Made by a program: the position numbers and the translations under genes | In this document: piece after piece, positions 36,285-47,830 of the stretch | Position numbering within the stretch: position 1 is the stretch's first letter | Layout of the letters: each line of letters starts with the position of its first letter | The notes under the pieces: generated by a model | Told to the model about the DNA's origin: nothing | The model's database searches: none | Seen by the model: only the letters and a program-made list of their open reading frames with translations | Origin: Cryptomeria japonica | Lineage: Eukaryota; Streptophyta; Pinopsida; Cupressales; Cupressaceae | DNA length: 64,000 bases | NCBI RefSeq assembly: GCF_030272615.1 | Contig: NC_081407.1 | Location: 376,326,377-376,390,376, forward strand | Reading direction: 5' to 3'

Positions 36285-36559
36285 ATTTTATACTGATTTC
36301 TTTTCTTTGTTTCTTTTCTTTGGAATCAACTGAACAAGATTATATTGTCCCTTGTGCAAAGACCCTCTCCCCCACATAAATCTTATTGAAAAATTCCTAG
36401 GGGTTTCTCTTATTTTCTCAAAATACCAACTATTACTCATATATTAAATGTAGAGTCTCCACCTCCTAAGAGGAACAATACTTTTATTAATCATCTGGGC
36501 TCCTTCCTCCAGCAGAGTCTAAAACAAAACCACCAAAAATTCTAAATACTTCTTATTAC

Positions 36560-36602
36560 AACTCCCCAGCAGAGTCGCTCATCTGTTGCTTACAAAAACC
36601 AC
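36560..36602 (-). other. Primer-binding region of the Gypsy element
   Basis: Just inside the 5' LTR the minus strand reads AGCGACTCTGCTGGGGAG (about 36563-36580), a block common at this position in plant Gypsy elements. The interval between the LTR end and this block is longer than usual. I do not assign the tRNA. Confidence 0.5.
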
Positions 36603-39328
36603 AGATTGGGAATCAAAAAGGGTTTGCCAAATCTCTAACCAATCCACTCACCCTTAGCCAACAAATAGGAATGGTCAAAGACTAAATTCCTCTACACTTT
36701 AGGCTCCACTAAACCTAGGTGGGTATACCCTAATCTCCAAAGCATAAAGAGATTTCTTTATAGTGAATTTAAATTATTGAATGTAGGTTTTTATGGGACT
36801 GGCAAACAATTTCCTGCAACTCTGCTTTTAACTTTCTTTAATTTGATGGTCTGAGTATAATTGAATATGAATAAAAGTTATAACAGAAAGTTGTTGGAAC
36901 TAAGAGTAATTATGAAAGAACATTGCAAGTAAAAACTAGTAATTTATTTCTCTAGTGAGGACTTTGTGCACACTTAATCTATTCACAAGAAACCAGAAAA
37001 AAACCAGTGCCTTATTTGACACTTTACATGTCACTTAATGGACTAGTATTTGTAATCTTTGGAGATAGTGTGAAGAAAAAAACTATCACTGCAATATCTT
37101 CAATGTATGCTATGAATAACAAAAAAAATTATACTATCTCTATACCAATAGATGATAAAACATTGCAACAAATATTCTTGAGATTTGTCCGAAAGATTTT
37201 AAATCATTGGCATCATATGACATGAAACAATCTGAAGATGAAAGCAACGAACCTTGTATATTAATTTCTGGGAACAATTGGTGTACAAAAACTACAGACT
37301 CATAGATACTTCATGATTACACTTGTTTGCACAAAATGGATTTTTATTTCTATAGACTTATCTCACATAACACTATAGGTTCCAACAGACAATCTGAAAA
37401 GATAATCTTCTTACATTTTTTTCTTTTTCTAGAATATAAAATAACTCTCTATATATACATGACTCAAACAATATGAATGAAAGGACACACCCTTTCATTT
37501 GTAGAAACAAAGACTAACAAAAATCCTAAATTCCTGACTATCCCTCTTAACTCCTATAATTAAAACACACAACAGTAACATAGACTAACTCTTTCCATCC
37601 AGCCGCTGACCACATTTTTGGATATGTTGAAGATATCTTTTCTCTTTATATGTAGTAGCGTTGAAGATAATATCTCTAACCACTATCTCTACTGTAACAA
37701 AACCTTCAACTTGTTTCCCTATTTCATTGATGTCCAACGCATCAGCATGAGCAATGCTAAGGGCTGAACTGAGTAGAGATCTACATTTGGTAGTCCACTG
37801 GTGCTTATCCTTCATGACCCCTGCATCATCCACTACACTTGGAAATCCATGATTGATGATACCTTTACACTCCTCATACTCGGTATTTAATTATGTTGTG
37901 AATCCTTGATGAGTGTCATTCAGCCTTTTGATTTTATTGATCCTTTTGTCACTCAGTGCCTGATCTTGCAGTAGCATGTTTAAGCTATCAAGGATCCTCT
38001 GCTGTGATAATGTGTTATCCATGGTTTTTTGGTAAACAATCTAGAATTGCTCCAATACCTTCTATACATTTTCAAATCGTTTAGTCAATAAAACACATGT
38101 TGTGTTTGTCCTTATGCTTTGCATTGTTTCCTTCAACTTTTTATTTTCCTGTGCAACTTTTCCAACTTCTTCCTTAGCTTGGATTCATCATGTTGCAAAG
38201 CTTATCAGGTGTCAGGACAACCCTTCCTGTGTTTCTCCGATGACCTGATGACATCAGGCTCCAGCCTATTTGTTTTCAGATCCATCAGCTTATGCTCCCC
38301 CAATGAGGTCTCCTTCCTGATAACCGCTTCAGGTTCCTCATCAAGTATCAGCATAGTGGAAAATAACTTCCTCCAAAGGGCTGATGTCATCCCGATGAAT
38401 TTACCTTGTCACTCTTTTAGTCACTTACTTCGGTGCAGGCTATCTTGATGAAACCTCATTTCCATCCATCATGATATCTACCCTATCGGGTATCGGGGTA
38501 GATTTTTCTTATGTTTCCCAATATCTCAATGATTTCAAAACATCTGCTCCATATTTTCCTTAGTTGGTGTAAGTCATGCCAATAACTTCTTCCTCTATAT
38601 TCAGTTTTGTCTTTCTTATCAGGTATAGGCGCAACCCAAAACTCATTTCACCGATGGTTTGAGTTATGCTGATGACTTAGCATTTCTACCTTTTGGTATT
38701 TCCTCAGCGGAATAAGTCATGTCGACGACACCACCTTTGTCACTTAGCCCATTAGGTATTGGAGTAGCACGAGATGACATTTTTTGACAACCCAATGATA
38801 TTTCCACCATCTACTTTACATTATCCTTCATCAGTGTAGGTTATGCCAATAAAACACTTCTTCTAGACTTCCATTTGGTTCTCCTTCAGAATGATTGGTC
38901 TAAGTCGTGCCGATAGATTCTCTCATTATTTATGCCGTTAGTCTTATTGGGGTAGCTTACACTAATAGTTCAAATTTGATAATTATGTAAATTAAGATCC
39001 TCTTCATATATCACTTGCACTTGTAACCTTTTATGGAAACTTTACATGTGCTAATAAATGACTATCACACAGGCCCAGAGAATGCCTTATAAGGATCCCA
39101 GTGCTATCATGTTGAAATTTCCTCGTGTAGTTCCTACTCAGTGCCAACCCTTAGCATGCTCTAGTGGTGCTTGGACAATTCTGAAAAACTAGTTACAGTA
39201 AGTTTTTCCTGGTATTGCAGCATACCTCCTGCACATACAATCCAAAAATAAATGCTCTTGTAATGAAAATGCACATATAAAACATCAAAGAACTAGTACA
39301 AAATATTTTATAGAAATATGTGCTAACA
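36603..39328 (-). repeat. 5' LTR of the Gypsy element
   Basis: It is 2726 bp, with minus-strand start TGTTAGCACATA intact and end CCCAATCT (CA mutated to CT). It is homologous to 27584-30317. It includes the 82-codon coding-like frame at 37585-37833 and a 61-codon frame at 38205-38390, which match the broken frames of the other LTR. Confidence 0.92.
37585..38400 (-). pseudogene. Coding-like sequence inside the 5' LTR
   Basis: This is the same peptide order as at 28577-29400. The longest open part (37585-37833) reads MDDAGVMKDKHQWTTKCRSL, then SIAHADALDINEIGKQVEGF, then RDIIFNATTYKEKRYLQHIQ. Upstream, stops interrupt THQGFTT and the charged stretch. Similar peptide conservation in both LTRs suggests an ancestral open frame, but synonymous change was not measured. 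Confidence 0.5.
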
Positions 39329-40909
39329 CATTCAATAGTCATTCATGAAATATTCAACAAAAAATTAGTCCAATTTGGAGATGAATATATTGACCTTATC
39401 AAACTGTGCATCTTTAGTATATATGCAACTAAATTCAAGATTTTCAGTCTTCACCAAATCCTAGCTCTCAAATCAACAATCCTGCATCTATGTTTTTAGG
39501 TGTATCATGTAAACAGTAAAATGAATCCAACAAAAAATTATATTTTTGTTTTTGTCTTCTTACAATTTTCTAAAACTTTTTTTGAGGTAAAAAAAATGTC
39601 TCTAAAGATTACAAGACAAACTCACTTTATTAGTTTTTTAATTTTTTTAAAATTATTTTGGGCAAGAGTATTCATAGAGATAACATTGTAATTGTGAACT
39701 GAACAAATTTATCTGTCTTTCTCTGGCAAGCTTCCTTAAATTTTCTTCTAGTTTAAAAATTGTTTTCAATTTTTTTTTCTTCAATTTCAACCTTATATTG
39801 ATTATGTCTTATTTTAATGACAAATATTTCATATCTCTAATTTTAAATGTTCTTCATATTATTTCATTTTTAAATTTCTTTTAGAGGCTATTTAATTATG
39901 CTTTATCACATAATAAGTTTTTCTAATTTTATATATTGGTTATTTTGTACTATCTAATTTTAGGGTCATGTTTTGGAAATTAAACAAAACTATGATCGAC
40001 TATAATTCCACTTTGTTGTAGATTATAATTTTTATGATATGCATGCCAAAAGACAAAATGTAATAGAATTTTTTTATATATATCTAGAAAAACATAGAAA
40101 GTTTCCACTTAAATCAATATAAGATTGTCATATTATGTGATCTTAGAATTTCTAGAAAAATATACAAAGCTTTCATTTAAATCTAGATCATAGTTTTAAA
40201 TTTATTTGAAAATTGATTGATGATTCATTTAAAAAAATTAAAAAAAAAATTTAATCTATCGTTAGAATTTGTAGTGATTTACAAGATAAAATAGAAATGT
40301 TGCTTATATATCTACAATAAAATTTAGAAAGATTTTATTTCAAAATTATCATAAAACTATTTATTGATTGGTTTAAAACAACTTAGAAGGATACTATTTA
40401 GAGTTAAATTATTTATGCATATAAGGATACACAATATAAGTTTAACTTCAGTTCAAAGAAATATAATAATATATATTTGAATATAAATATGATAAAAAAT
40501 AGAAATTCAAATTACTATTTGATAATATTAATTTACTATTATTATTTAGTATAAAAGTGTTATGCTATTTTACTTTAAAGTTGTTTAAAATATATATATT
40601 AGAATGCAACTACGATAATATGTGTTTTCATTTTTATAACATTAGGATCCTCAAATTAATGGTTTCATCACTGTAGAATTGAGTAAAAGGAAACGTGAAT
40701 TATCTCTACTTAGTATAGTCATCTATTATTATTTCCTTTTGATGTTTGACATTGAATTTAGAGAGTATATGGATTTATGTTATAATCCACTTAAATCAAT
40801 GTAAGATTATCATATTATCTAATCTTACAATATCTTTTTGTATATTAAAAGATTCGTATATGAGAAGCACATCAAATATTTACAATACTTTTACATCAAG
40901 GGTTTGTAG
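39329..40909. other. AT-rich intergenic sequence
   Basis: No gene or structured repeat is recognised. The last 60 bp contain ATGAGAAGCACATCAAATATT, which recurs on the other side of the following element (about 47770). That is part of the local target sequence. Confidence 0.6.
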
Positions 40910-41850
40910 TGTTGGGATCCAAGAACACTGAGAGGGGCCAGGGGTGAATTAGTGTTATGTCGATAAGATAAGATTTTATGCTTTTATACCAAACACATAG
41001 AAACCAATAAATAAATAAACATATAACTTGAAGCAAATGAACCATCCACATGAATCAACACCATAACACATAGAATTTATATATGGAAAACCTCAAAGAG
41101 GAAAAACTATGGTGGGATTTGTGAACCACAATATCAATTCACTGGCCATCTGAAAATATATTACATATAATGGGGGCCTACACATGCAGGAAGGCACACT
41201 GCCTAGAGCACACTGCACATCACTAAAGAGCCTCACTAACTACAAGCTTCTGCTAAGAAAAACAATGAAAATGAACTCACAAAATGCATCTGCTATGCCA
41301 AATAGAGTTTCAGTTATAACTCTGCTCTGTATCGGTTCATAAACCCTTAACACTACTACCAGTATTACCTTCCCTCCATGTATATCTAACAAAAAATTTA
41401 CAGATCATTGCATGATACAACATTCACATACAAAATGATCTTTGCATTCCACAATCCTTATAAGTTCTATCCTCGCATAACCCTTAATGATTTCATATCA
41501 CATCTATCTGTCATAATGTCCTAACATACTGACCTATATATACCCATACCAACAATATGCCTTATGTCATCTTACAATGCATTACAAAAGATATACAATG
41601 TCATCTTTATATAATAATTACAAAATGATTTTCTAAAACAATCTTCCTTGATGTCAGCTTCCTGAAGTGTGGGATGTCGGTGTCAGTGATGTTATCGGTG
41701 TCGATGTAGCCCTAAATGCTCCAAAGTCGGTGTCTGTTGGTAAATGCCTCATAATGCTGGTAAATGATTCCTATCAAATCTTGTTGCTATATAGAATCTT
41801 GTTGCCATGAATGACAACAAAATGAGTCCAATTAGTGTCAATTGCCAACA
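40910..41850 (-). repeat. 3' LTR of the 40910-47758 element
   Basis: It is 941 bp and homologous to 46852-47758. The plus strand starts TGTTGGGATCCAAGAACACT and ends CAATTGCCAACA. It contains several GTCGGTGTC-type motifs near 41670-41740 in the U3 part. Confidence 0.92.
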
Positions 41851-41862
41851 ATCTACCCCTTC
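41851..41862 (-). other. Polypurine tract of the 40910-47758 element
   Basis: The minus strand reads GAAGGGGTAGAT directly before the LTR start TGTTGG. Confidence 0.85.
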
Positions 41863-42103
41863 AGCATTGATGGCAACACTTATGTGAAAAATGGATTCCC
41901 TGTCGGTATGCTCCCCCTGAGCAATAGACTCCTCTTGATATTCTGATATCCTTTCAATGTGTTCCTATTTGATTTTTGTGATATTTTTCATATATATACA
42001 CTCCACTTTTGGCATCAATTCCAAAGGTCAGTGAAAGAATTGAAAGAATTCAGAACAAAAGAATGAATAACTACTGTTAATTTTACCAGAGCTTGACTAT
42101 CCT

Positions 42104-45100
42104 CTAAATTTCTGGGTAAGCCTTATCCAATAACTGAACATATGTATCCCAGCCAGTTTTAAAAGTTTCATAAATGGATACTAGTGCACTTAGTAAGTGT
42201 GCCAATGTTTCCTTCTCTTTGACTTCTGCTGGTGTGGGTTTAGCAATCATGTCCATACACTCTCTCTTATGTACACCCAATGAATTTAATATGGGCCATA
42301 CACTCTCTCTTATGTACACCCAATGAATTTAATATGGGACTTACAAGTCCTCTAAGACTCCTTGTTGTCAGAATGATCTTATCTTTCTCCTTCTCCAAAG
42401 AAAAAAATTTGTTCTCCAAGGATAAAATTTTCCCATCAACAGATGTTGTCAGTGATGTTAATCCATCAAAAGAATTTGCAATGTTAGATATCTCCTCATA
42501 CAACTCCTTCAATTTGCCATCTACATTAGCTGTAAGAATTTCTATGTTACAACAAACTCTATAGATATTTGTACACTGTTTTAAACAAACCTCAACAAGA
42601 ATGAGTTTAGCTTCAATTTTGTTTTTCTCTATTTCTATGATTTGATCAAAAGATGCTCTTTTAATTGTCATAAATATTTCTAAACCCTGTCGGTCTTCTA
42701 TCCACCTGAGTGATTGAAAATTATGACAAATATGATCTGTTAGTGTTTTGAGCTTGCCAAAAGGGCTTGCTCCATCTTCAATTTTATAATCAAGGATTGT
42801 GCAACAATGAAATGGATCGATCAATTATTACCTTGTCTGCAATACCTTCCTTTAATAATTTCTAAGTAGCCATCATCATCATTTCAGTTGGACTCATCTT
42901 AGTGACTGATTTCTTCTCAACCTGAGAAGTATCAATTGCCAAAACCTTTTCCAAGGATTCAATATTAACTATTAATGTAGACTCAATTTCCTCTACGTTA
43001 TCCTCTTTAGCATCGGTGGCTTTGCAACTTGGTGCAGTGTCAGTTAGTATTGGTGGAGTATTATCCATAATATGTCTCGTAACCTGTACATTTCCTTCCT
43101 TAAAAATGGTTTTTGTCGATATGAACTGTACACTCTCCTTAGTCGATTGATTTTGTATATCTATAGTTACTACCATTTGTGTCAAAATTGGAGTTGAACT
43201 ACCCAAAATACCTTTCCTTTTTGATTTGTCAGGAATGGTGGAAATTGTAGCCTTAACAAACTCTTCCTTAGATGTAAGAAATTTGGATTATTCTAGAAGA
43301 ATTTCACCCAACCTTCACTGGTCTCATTGATTACTTTAGTAACTCTACCCATCATTAAACTTATCTACCGAGGTTCACTACTAAAAACTATCCTATTAGA
43401 AACATCTATACATCTCTTCATTTCATCATTACTAATAGCATCACATACAGTCAAAAGTTCTACTTCTTTGATCTCCCTATCCCTCTTCACAACATCAAGT
43501 CTTCTAGCATCTAGTTTATTATACAAATATAGAGGTATTTCCTTCAAAATTTCTACTAAGGATTTCTTATAAATGTCTATATGTAACAAAATTGCCTCTT
43601 CTATCTCATTCTGCTCAAATTCTCATAACACATAGATACATTTTTAAAAATTCCATCTTTGGTAATTTTATCAATCAGCTCAGCATAGATCATTTTGGCC
43701 TTACCAGACTCAGTAACATCACTCTTCTTCTTTTTGCTTGGGGTAGTCGGAGTAGATGTGACTTGTTTCCTCTTTTGTGTAGCCTTCCTTGCCAGATGTG
43801 GGGGTGCAGTAGGTTTTGTTACCTATTAGACAAGTCTCCTCCTAGGCTCTGCCTTCTTCTGCTCTAGCAATGGCTAGTCTTCCTTCTTCTTCTATACCCT
43901 TCTGAAAGATAAACGTTCATTGTCCTCAGGGTTAGAATCAGAGGTGATGGGGGAAATGAAAGCTTCGAGCTTCTTCACTTCCAGAGTACTAGCCACTGTC
44001 AATTCTCCTACCGGTTTAGATCCAAAACCCATTTCAGTGTCTATTCTGTGCAAGACATTTTACAAAAATGTAAACATCTTCTCTATTTTCTTCTCCCTTC
44101 TCTTCCTATTAAAACCCAGTTTTGACTTCAAAATCCTTCTCTTGTGTTGGGCCAAAATGCTCTTTTTTGTCATCCAATGGGGCATCTAGCAGGATTTGGG
44201 CATAGCGGTCCAGGATGTTGTCATCCACCTCATATCCAAGCTTTGTGATATAGATGATCCTAGCTTCAACTACCTCCATAAGGGTTTCATCCTTTTTTAC
44301 CATGAAACAAATGTTAGTGGAGTATTTCTCTACAATGTTCTTTGATAACCTCTCTCTGCCTCATGTTTACCTGAAATGATTTGAAGTAACCCCAAAGTTT
44401 TTCATCTCTGCTTGTACCAAGACCGATGATTTCTTCCTTAATATGCATACCTACCAGTATGTCATGTGGCCAATGCTTCTTTCCAAGACAAGGTAGCACA
44501 TTCATGAAGTAAAGCATCAGACATACAATGAGATTACCATATCTAAAAGTTCCTTTCTTAACTCCCTTAATATTTCCAAGATTTATCATTAACTCACTCC
44601 TCAACCATTCACATAGATCATAATTTGCATTAATCCTTAACATTTGATATGCTGCATGAATGTATGAATTAGAAATGAAATTCAATTGGCTAGATTGAGT
44701 TTCCATATAACCAATTATCATGTTTGAAATTTTACATCAGTGTCAGTGATTGTGTTGATCCTCATTGGTTTGTGATCATGACTTGCACCAGTGAGTTTCT
44801 CTACCTCTGAGTTGGAAAGTTTCTTGCCAGGTTCTTGACTGACCTTGGGTATGTCGGTGACCACTTGAATAGCCTCATGGTAATCATGTAAGGCCCATCC
44901 AGCTAGATAAACTAGTTATGAACCCTACTCAAAATGTATTTGATGACCTCATCCTTGAATTTTGGTATGTATAGAATACTGGTTAACCCTAGATCCTCAA
45001 TTGCTTTGAATTTCATCTTGATGGTTCTGGAGCTACCCATTATCACAGATTGATACATACTTTTTATCTCCTCTATGCCTAGATCCTCTAGGGTTTAGTG

Positions 45101-45290
45101 AATGTATGCCCTTATGTCTTCAACATACATCATGTCATTAGGAACTGTAGAAAATGCTCCCATAGAGTCTTCCTTCTTAGCAATCTGGGGAACCTCCTTG
45201 AATATGGGCCTCAGCCTATCCTTAACCTCTACAATAGTGGTGTTTGCAATGAAAGTAGGAGCTGAAAATCTAGATGCCATTTCGAGGAAT
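42104..45290 (-). pseudogene. Unknown ORF2 of the element (coiled-coil-rich, no pol motifs)
   Basis: A series of minus-strand frames forms one decayed long ORF. It starts at about 45280 with MASRFSAPTFIANTTIVEVK, then YHEAIQVVTDIPK, then a globular part (44314-44721) with YIHAAYQMLRINANYDLCEW and KHWPHDILVGMHIKEEI. Next are EARIIYITKLGYEVDDNILD (44109-44303), HIDIYKKSLVEILKEIPLYL (43365-43589), and a coiled coil (42267-42824) with KLKELYEEISNIA and SLEKEKDKIILTT. The last two blocks have a clear counterpart in the ORF at 50461-51258. No retroviral-type enzyme is present. The globular part could be related to the poorly described 'plant transposon protein' domains, which I cannot verify. Confidence 0.6.
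42254..42339. repeat. 43-bp tandem duplication inside ORF2
   Basis: CATACACTCTCTCTTATGTA followed by CACCCAATGAATTTAATATGGG occurs at 42254-42296 and again at 42297-42339, nearly identical. Because 43 is not a multiple of three, it shifts the frame and splits the end of ORF2. Confidence 0.9.
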
Positions 45291-45839
45291 ACCTGAAAGT
45301 GAATGTCAGTTGGAAGATTGAGTGCTTCTCAGATAATTGCTCAAAATCCTTTCACAATGCCTTTGTACACTCTTAATTTGCCTAAAATTTTCCCTTTCTT
45401 TGCTCTAAACACTTGAATGCTCAGTGAGTGAAAATTAATCCACTTATCCTTTTTATTAATGAAGAAAACCCTAATCTTTCAATGTAATAAATGCTTCACC
45501 AACAACCCTACCGAATGCTGGTTTTCACAGTCTTGTGTCAAGTGAACCTTCATTAATGATGAAAAAAACTCTCCAAATCTCCTTAGATCTCCTCCATAGT
45601 AATATGAAAGATTTTGCAATGACTTTACCAACCCGTAAGGCTTATGCCTCAGTTATTGGTGGAATTTCCTGTCAGTGGAGAAATACCCTGTTCTATCGAT
45701 GGAGTAACTAGTGTAGATCCATCTCCACTTGGTCCTTAAAATTTTCTAACCCATCTCTTTGTGTGATCTTGTTGTATTTCATCTACCTTCTGCTTTACTT
45801 TCTCATTATCTTTATCATTGCTAAGCAGTTGAGTCTTTC

Positions 45840-46810
45840 TTCTGCAGTACTTAGCAATATGACCTATTTTGTTGCATGCATAACATGTAACATTATTCTT
45901 CTGAATTGCTTTGACAAATCTAGTATCAATCCTTGACCTATAGTGATTAGGAAAATATCCAAACTTTCCTCATGCATGACATTTAACATTCATTTTGCAG
46001 TCCTCTGACTTATGACCATACTTCTTGCAATTTGTGCATTGATCGGAATAGAATTGTTGTTTTGGATTTCTCTATTTCTACATTGCTTAGCCATATGCCC
46101 AAATTTGTTGCAAACAAAACATCTACAATTGAATTTAGAAGCATTAGATTTCCTTACCAGTATCCTTTGTTCTGATGAGTTTTGCACACCAATTTTTTGA
46201 TCTGGAGTACCAGAGCTTTCACCTTGTACAAATCCAAGTCCTCTAGAATCATCAGTATTCCTTTGTCTTTTCAACAAGTCATTTAATTGTGCAATACTAA
46301 TTTGGTAAAATTTTCTTTGTACTCACTTGCAGTAGTCAAATCATCTCTCGGAGATATTACTTGTCCTTCAAGTTCTTGTTCATTATTTTGGGATTGCACC
46401 AAACTAGTTTTCAACATATCATTCTCATGGGCCAATCTGTCACATTCCTCAGATTTGTTCATTAGAGATGTAGCAAGATTTTCTTCTTTCTTATTTCTAT
46501 CCTCAATATCCTTAGACATCCTCATTGTTAGGTCTTGCATTTCATTTCGCATGAGCATGTTTTCTTGACTCAGTTTCTGACATTATTCCTTGAGAGCATT
46601 ATCATCATCTTGTTTTTGCAAAAGTTCCTTCCTTCTAGCTTGAGTAGATGATAACCCTTCTTGGAGGACAAGAATAAATTCATTTATAGAATTTAGTTCA
46701 TATTGCAGTTTTAGGTTCTTAATCCTTTCAGCATCATAATCCTCAAGAGCCATCTCAAGTTGTTTCTCCATAACCATTCCTAAAGATTCTAGTTTTAGGA
46801 TCTTCCTCAA
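45840..46810 (-). pseudogene. Gag-like ORF with coiled coil and four CCHC knuckles
   Basis: From 46810 downward the minus strand codes a heptad-rich segment (EMALEDYDAERIKNLKLQYE, then DIEDRNKKEENLATSLMNKS), followed by a Copia-gag-like junction (QRNTDDSRGLGF). Four CX2CX4HX4C-type knuckles come next: CFVCNKFGHMAKQC (46080-46121), CTNCKKYGHKSEDC (45997-46038), a degenerate one with a stop (about 45940-45985), and CYACNKIGHIAKYC (45844-45885). Such knuckles bind RNA in gag proteins. One or two is usual; four is uncommon. Frameshifts and stops break the frame. Confidence 0.78.
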
Positions 46811-46837
46811 GCTGTTAAACTTTTTCTGAGGTACAAG

Positions 46838-46851
46838 GCTCTAATACCAAT
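46838..46851 (-). other. Primer-binding site of the 40910-47758 element
   Basis: The minus strand reads AT then TGGTATTAGAGC, an initiator-Met-type site with one change, two bases after the LTR end. The same two-base AT spacer occurs in the 15.8-24.5 kb array. Confidence 0.85.
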
Positions 46852-47758
46852 TGTTGGGATCCAAGAACACTGAGAGGGGGGGTGAATCAGTGTTTTGTCG
46901 GTAAGATAAGATTTTATGATTTTATGCCAAACACATATAAACCAGTAAACAAATAAACATATAACTTGAATCAAATGAATCAGCCACATGAATGAACACC
47001 ATAACACACAAAATTTATACATGTAAAACCTCAAAGAGGAAAAACCATGGTGGGATTTGTCACGCACAATATCAATTCACTGGTCATATGAAATATATTA
47101 CATATAATGGGGGCTTGCACATGCAGGAAGGCACACTGCCTAGAGCACACTACTCATCACTAAAGAGCCTCACTAACTAGAGGCTTCTACTGAAGAAAAA
47201 TAATGAAAATGAACTCACAAAATGAATCTTCTATGCCAAATAGAGTTCTGGTTATAGCTTTTCTCTATACTAGTTCATAAAACCTGAACAATACTATCGG
47301 TATTACCTTCCCTCCATGAATGTCTTACAAAACATTAATAGATCATTGCATGATACAACATTTACATACAAAATGATCTTCGCATTCCACAATATTTACA
47401 AGTTCTATCCTTGCATAACCCTTAATGATTTGATATCACATCTATCTGTCATAATGTCCTAACATACTGACCTATATATACCCATACCAACAATATGCCT
47501 TATGTCAGCTTACAATGTATTACAAAAGATATACAATTTCAGCTTTATATAATAATTAAAAAATGATTTTCTAAATAAATCTTCCTTCATGTCGGCTTCC
47601 TGAAGTGTGGGATGTCGGTGTTGGTGCCAATGTAGCTTTGAATGCTCCAAAGTCGATGTCTATCAATAAATGCCTCATAATGTTGGTAAATGATTCATAT
47701 CAAATCTTGTTGCCATCAATGACAACAAAATGAATCCAACGTGTGTCAATTGCCAACA
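46852..47758 (-). repeat. 5' LTR of the 40910-47758 element
   Basis: It is 907 bp, begins TGTTGGCAATTGACAC and ends GGATCCCAACA in minus sense. Near its end lies GATTCACCCCCCCTCTCAGT, a block also found near the end of the LTRs at 49706 and 51538. Confidence 0.92.
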
Positions 47759-47763
47759 TGTAG

Positions 47764-47830
47764 TTCTTATGAGGAGCACATCAAATATTTGTAGTTCATA
47801 TGAGGAGAACTTCAAGAATGAGCTAATTCA
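47764..47830. repeat. Short local repeat at the insertion site
   Basis: A motif TATGAGGAG preceding CACATCAAATATT (about 47769) and CTTCAAGAATG (about 47798) recurs, and a related ATGAGAAGCACATCAAATATT lies at 40859, left of the element. The target site was probably a small tandem repeat. Confidence 0.5.

Larger units (their letters stand above)
27584..39328 (-). mobile_element. Full-length Ty3/Gypsy LTR retrotransposon with 2.7-kb LTRs (Tat-like)
   Basis: Two ~2.73-kb direct repeats (27584-30317 and 36603-39328) flank a 6.3-kb interior. On the minus strand the interior reads gag, CCHC, protease, an extra RNase H, reverse transcriptase, RNase H and integrase. RT before integrase makes it Gypsy rather than Copia. 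Long LTRs plus a second RNase H point to the Tat group; that subgroup is an inference. The LTR begins TGTTAGCACATA in minus sense and ends CCCAATCA. Flanks CAATC (27579-27583) and CATTC (39329-39333) may be a 5-bp target duplication with one change. Stops, frameshifts and a lost protease aspartate show it is inactive. The two LTRs differ at many sites, so the insertion is old. Confidence 0.92.
40910..47758 (-). mobile_element. Non-autonomous LTR retrotransposon with gag-like and unknown ORFs, no visible pol
   Basis: LTRs lie at 40910-41850 and 46852-47758. In minus sense they begin TGTTGGCAATTGACAC and end GGATCCCAACA. They are followed by AT and TGGTATTAGAGCC (primer site), and preceded by GAAGGGGTAGAT (polypurine tract). 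A perfect 5-bp target duplication, TGTAG, flanks the element (40905-40909 and 47759-47763). The 5.0-kb interior codes for a coiled-coil and zinc-knuckle protein and then a long second ORF, both decayed. I searched for protease, integrase and RT motifs (for example YVDD) and found none. The element would therefore depend on another element's enzymes. Confidence 0.9.
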
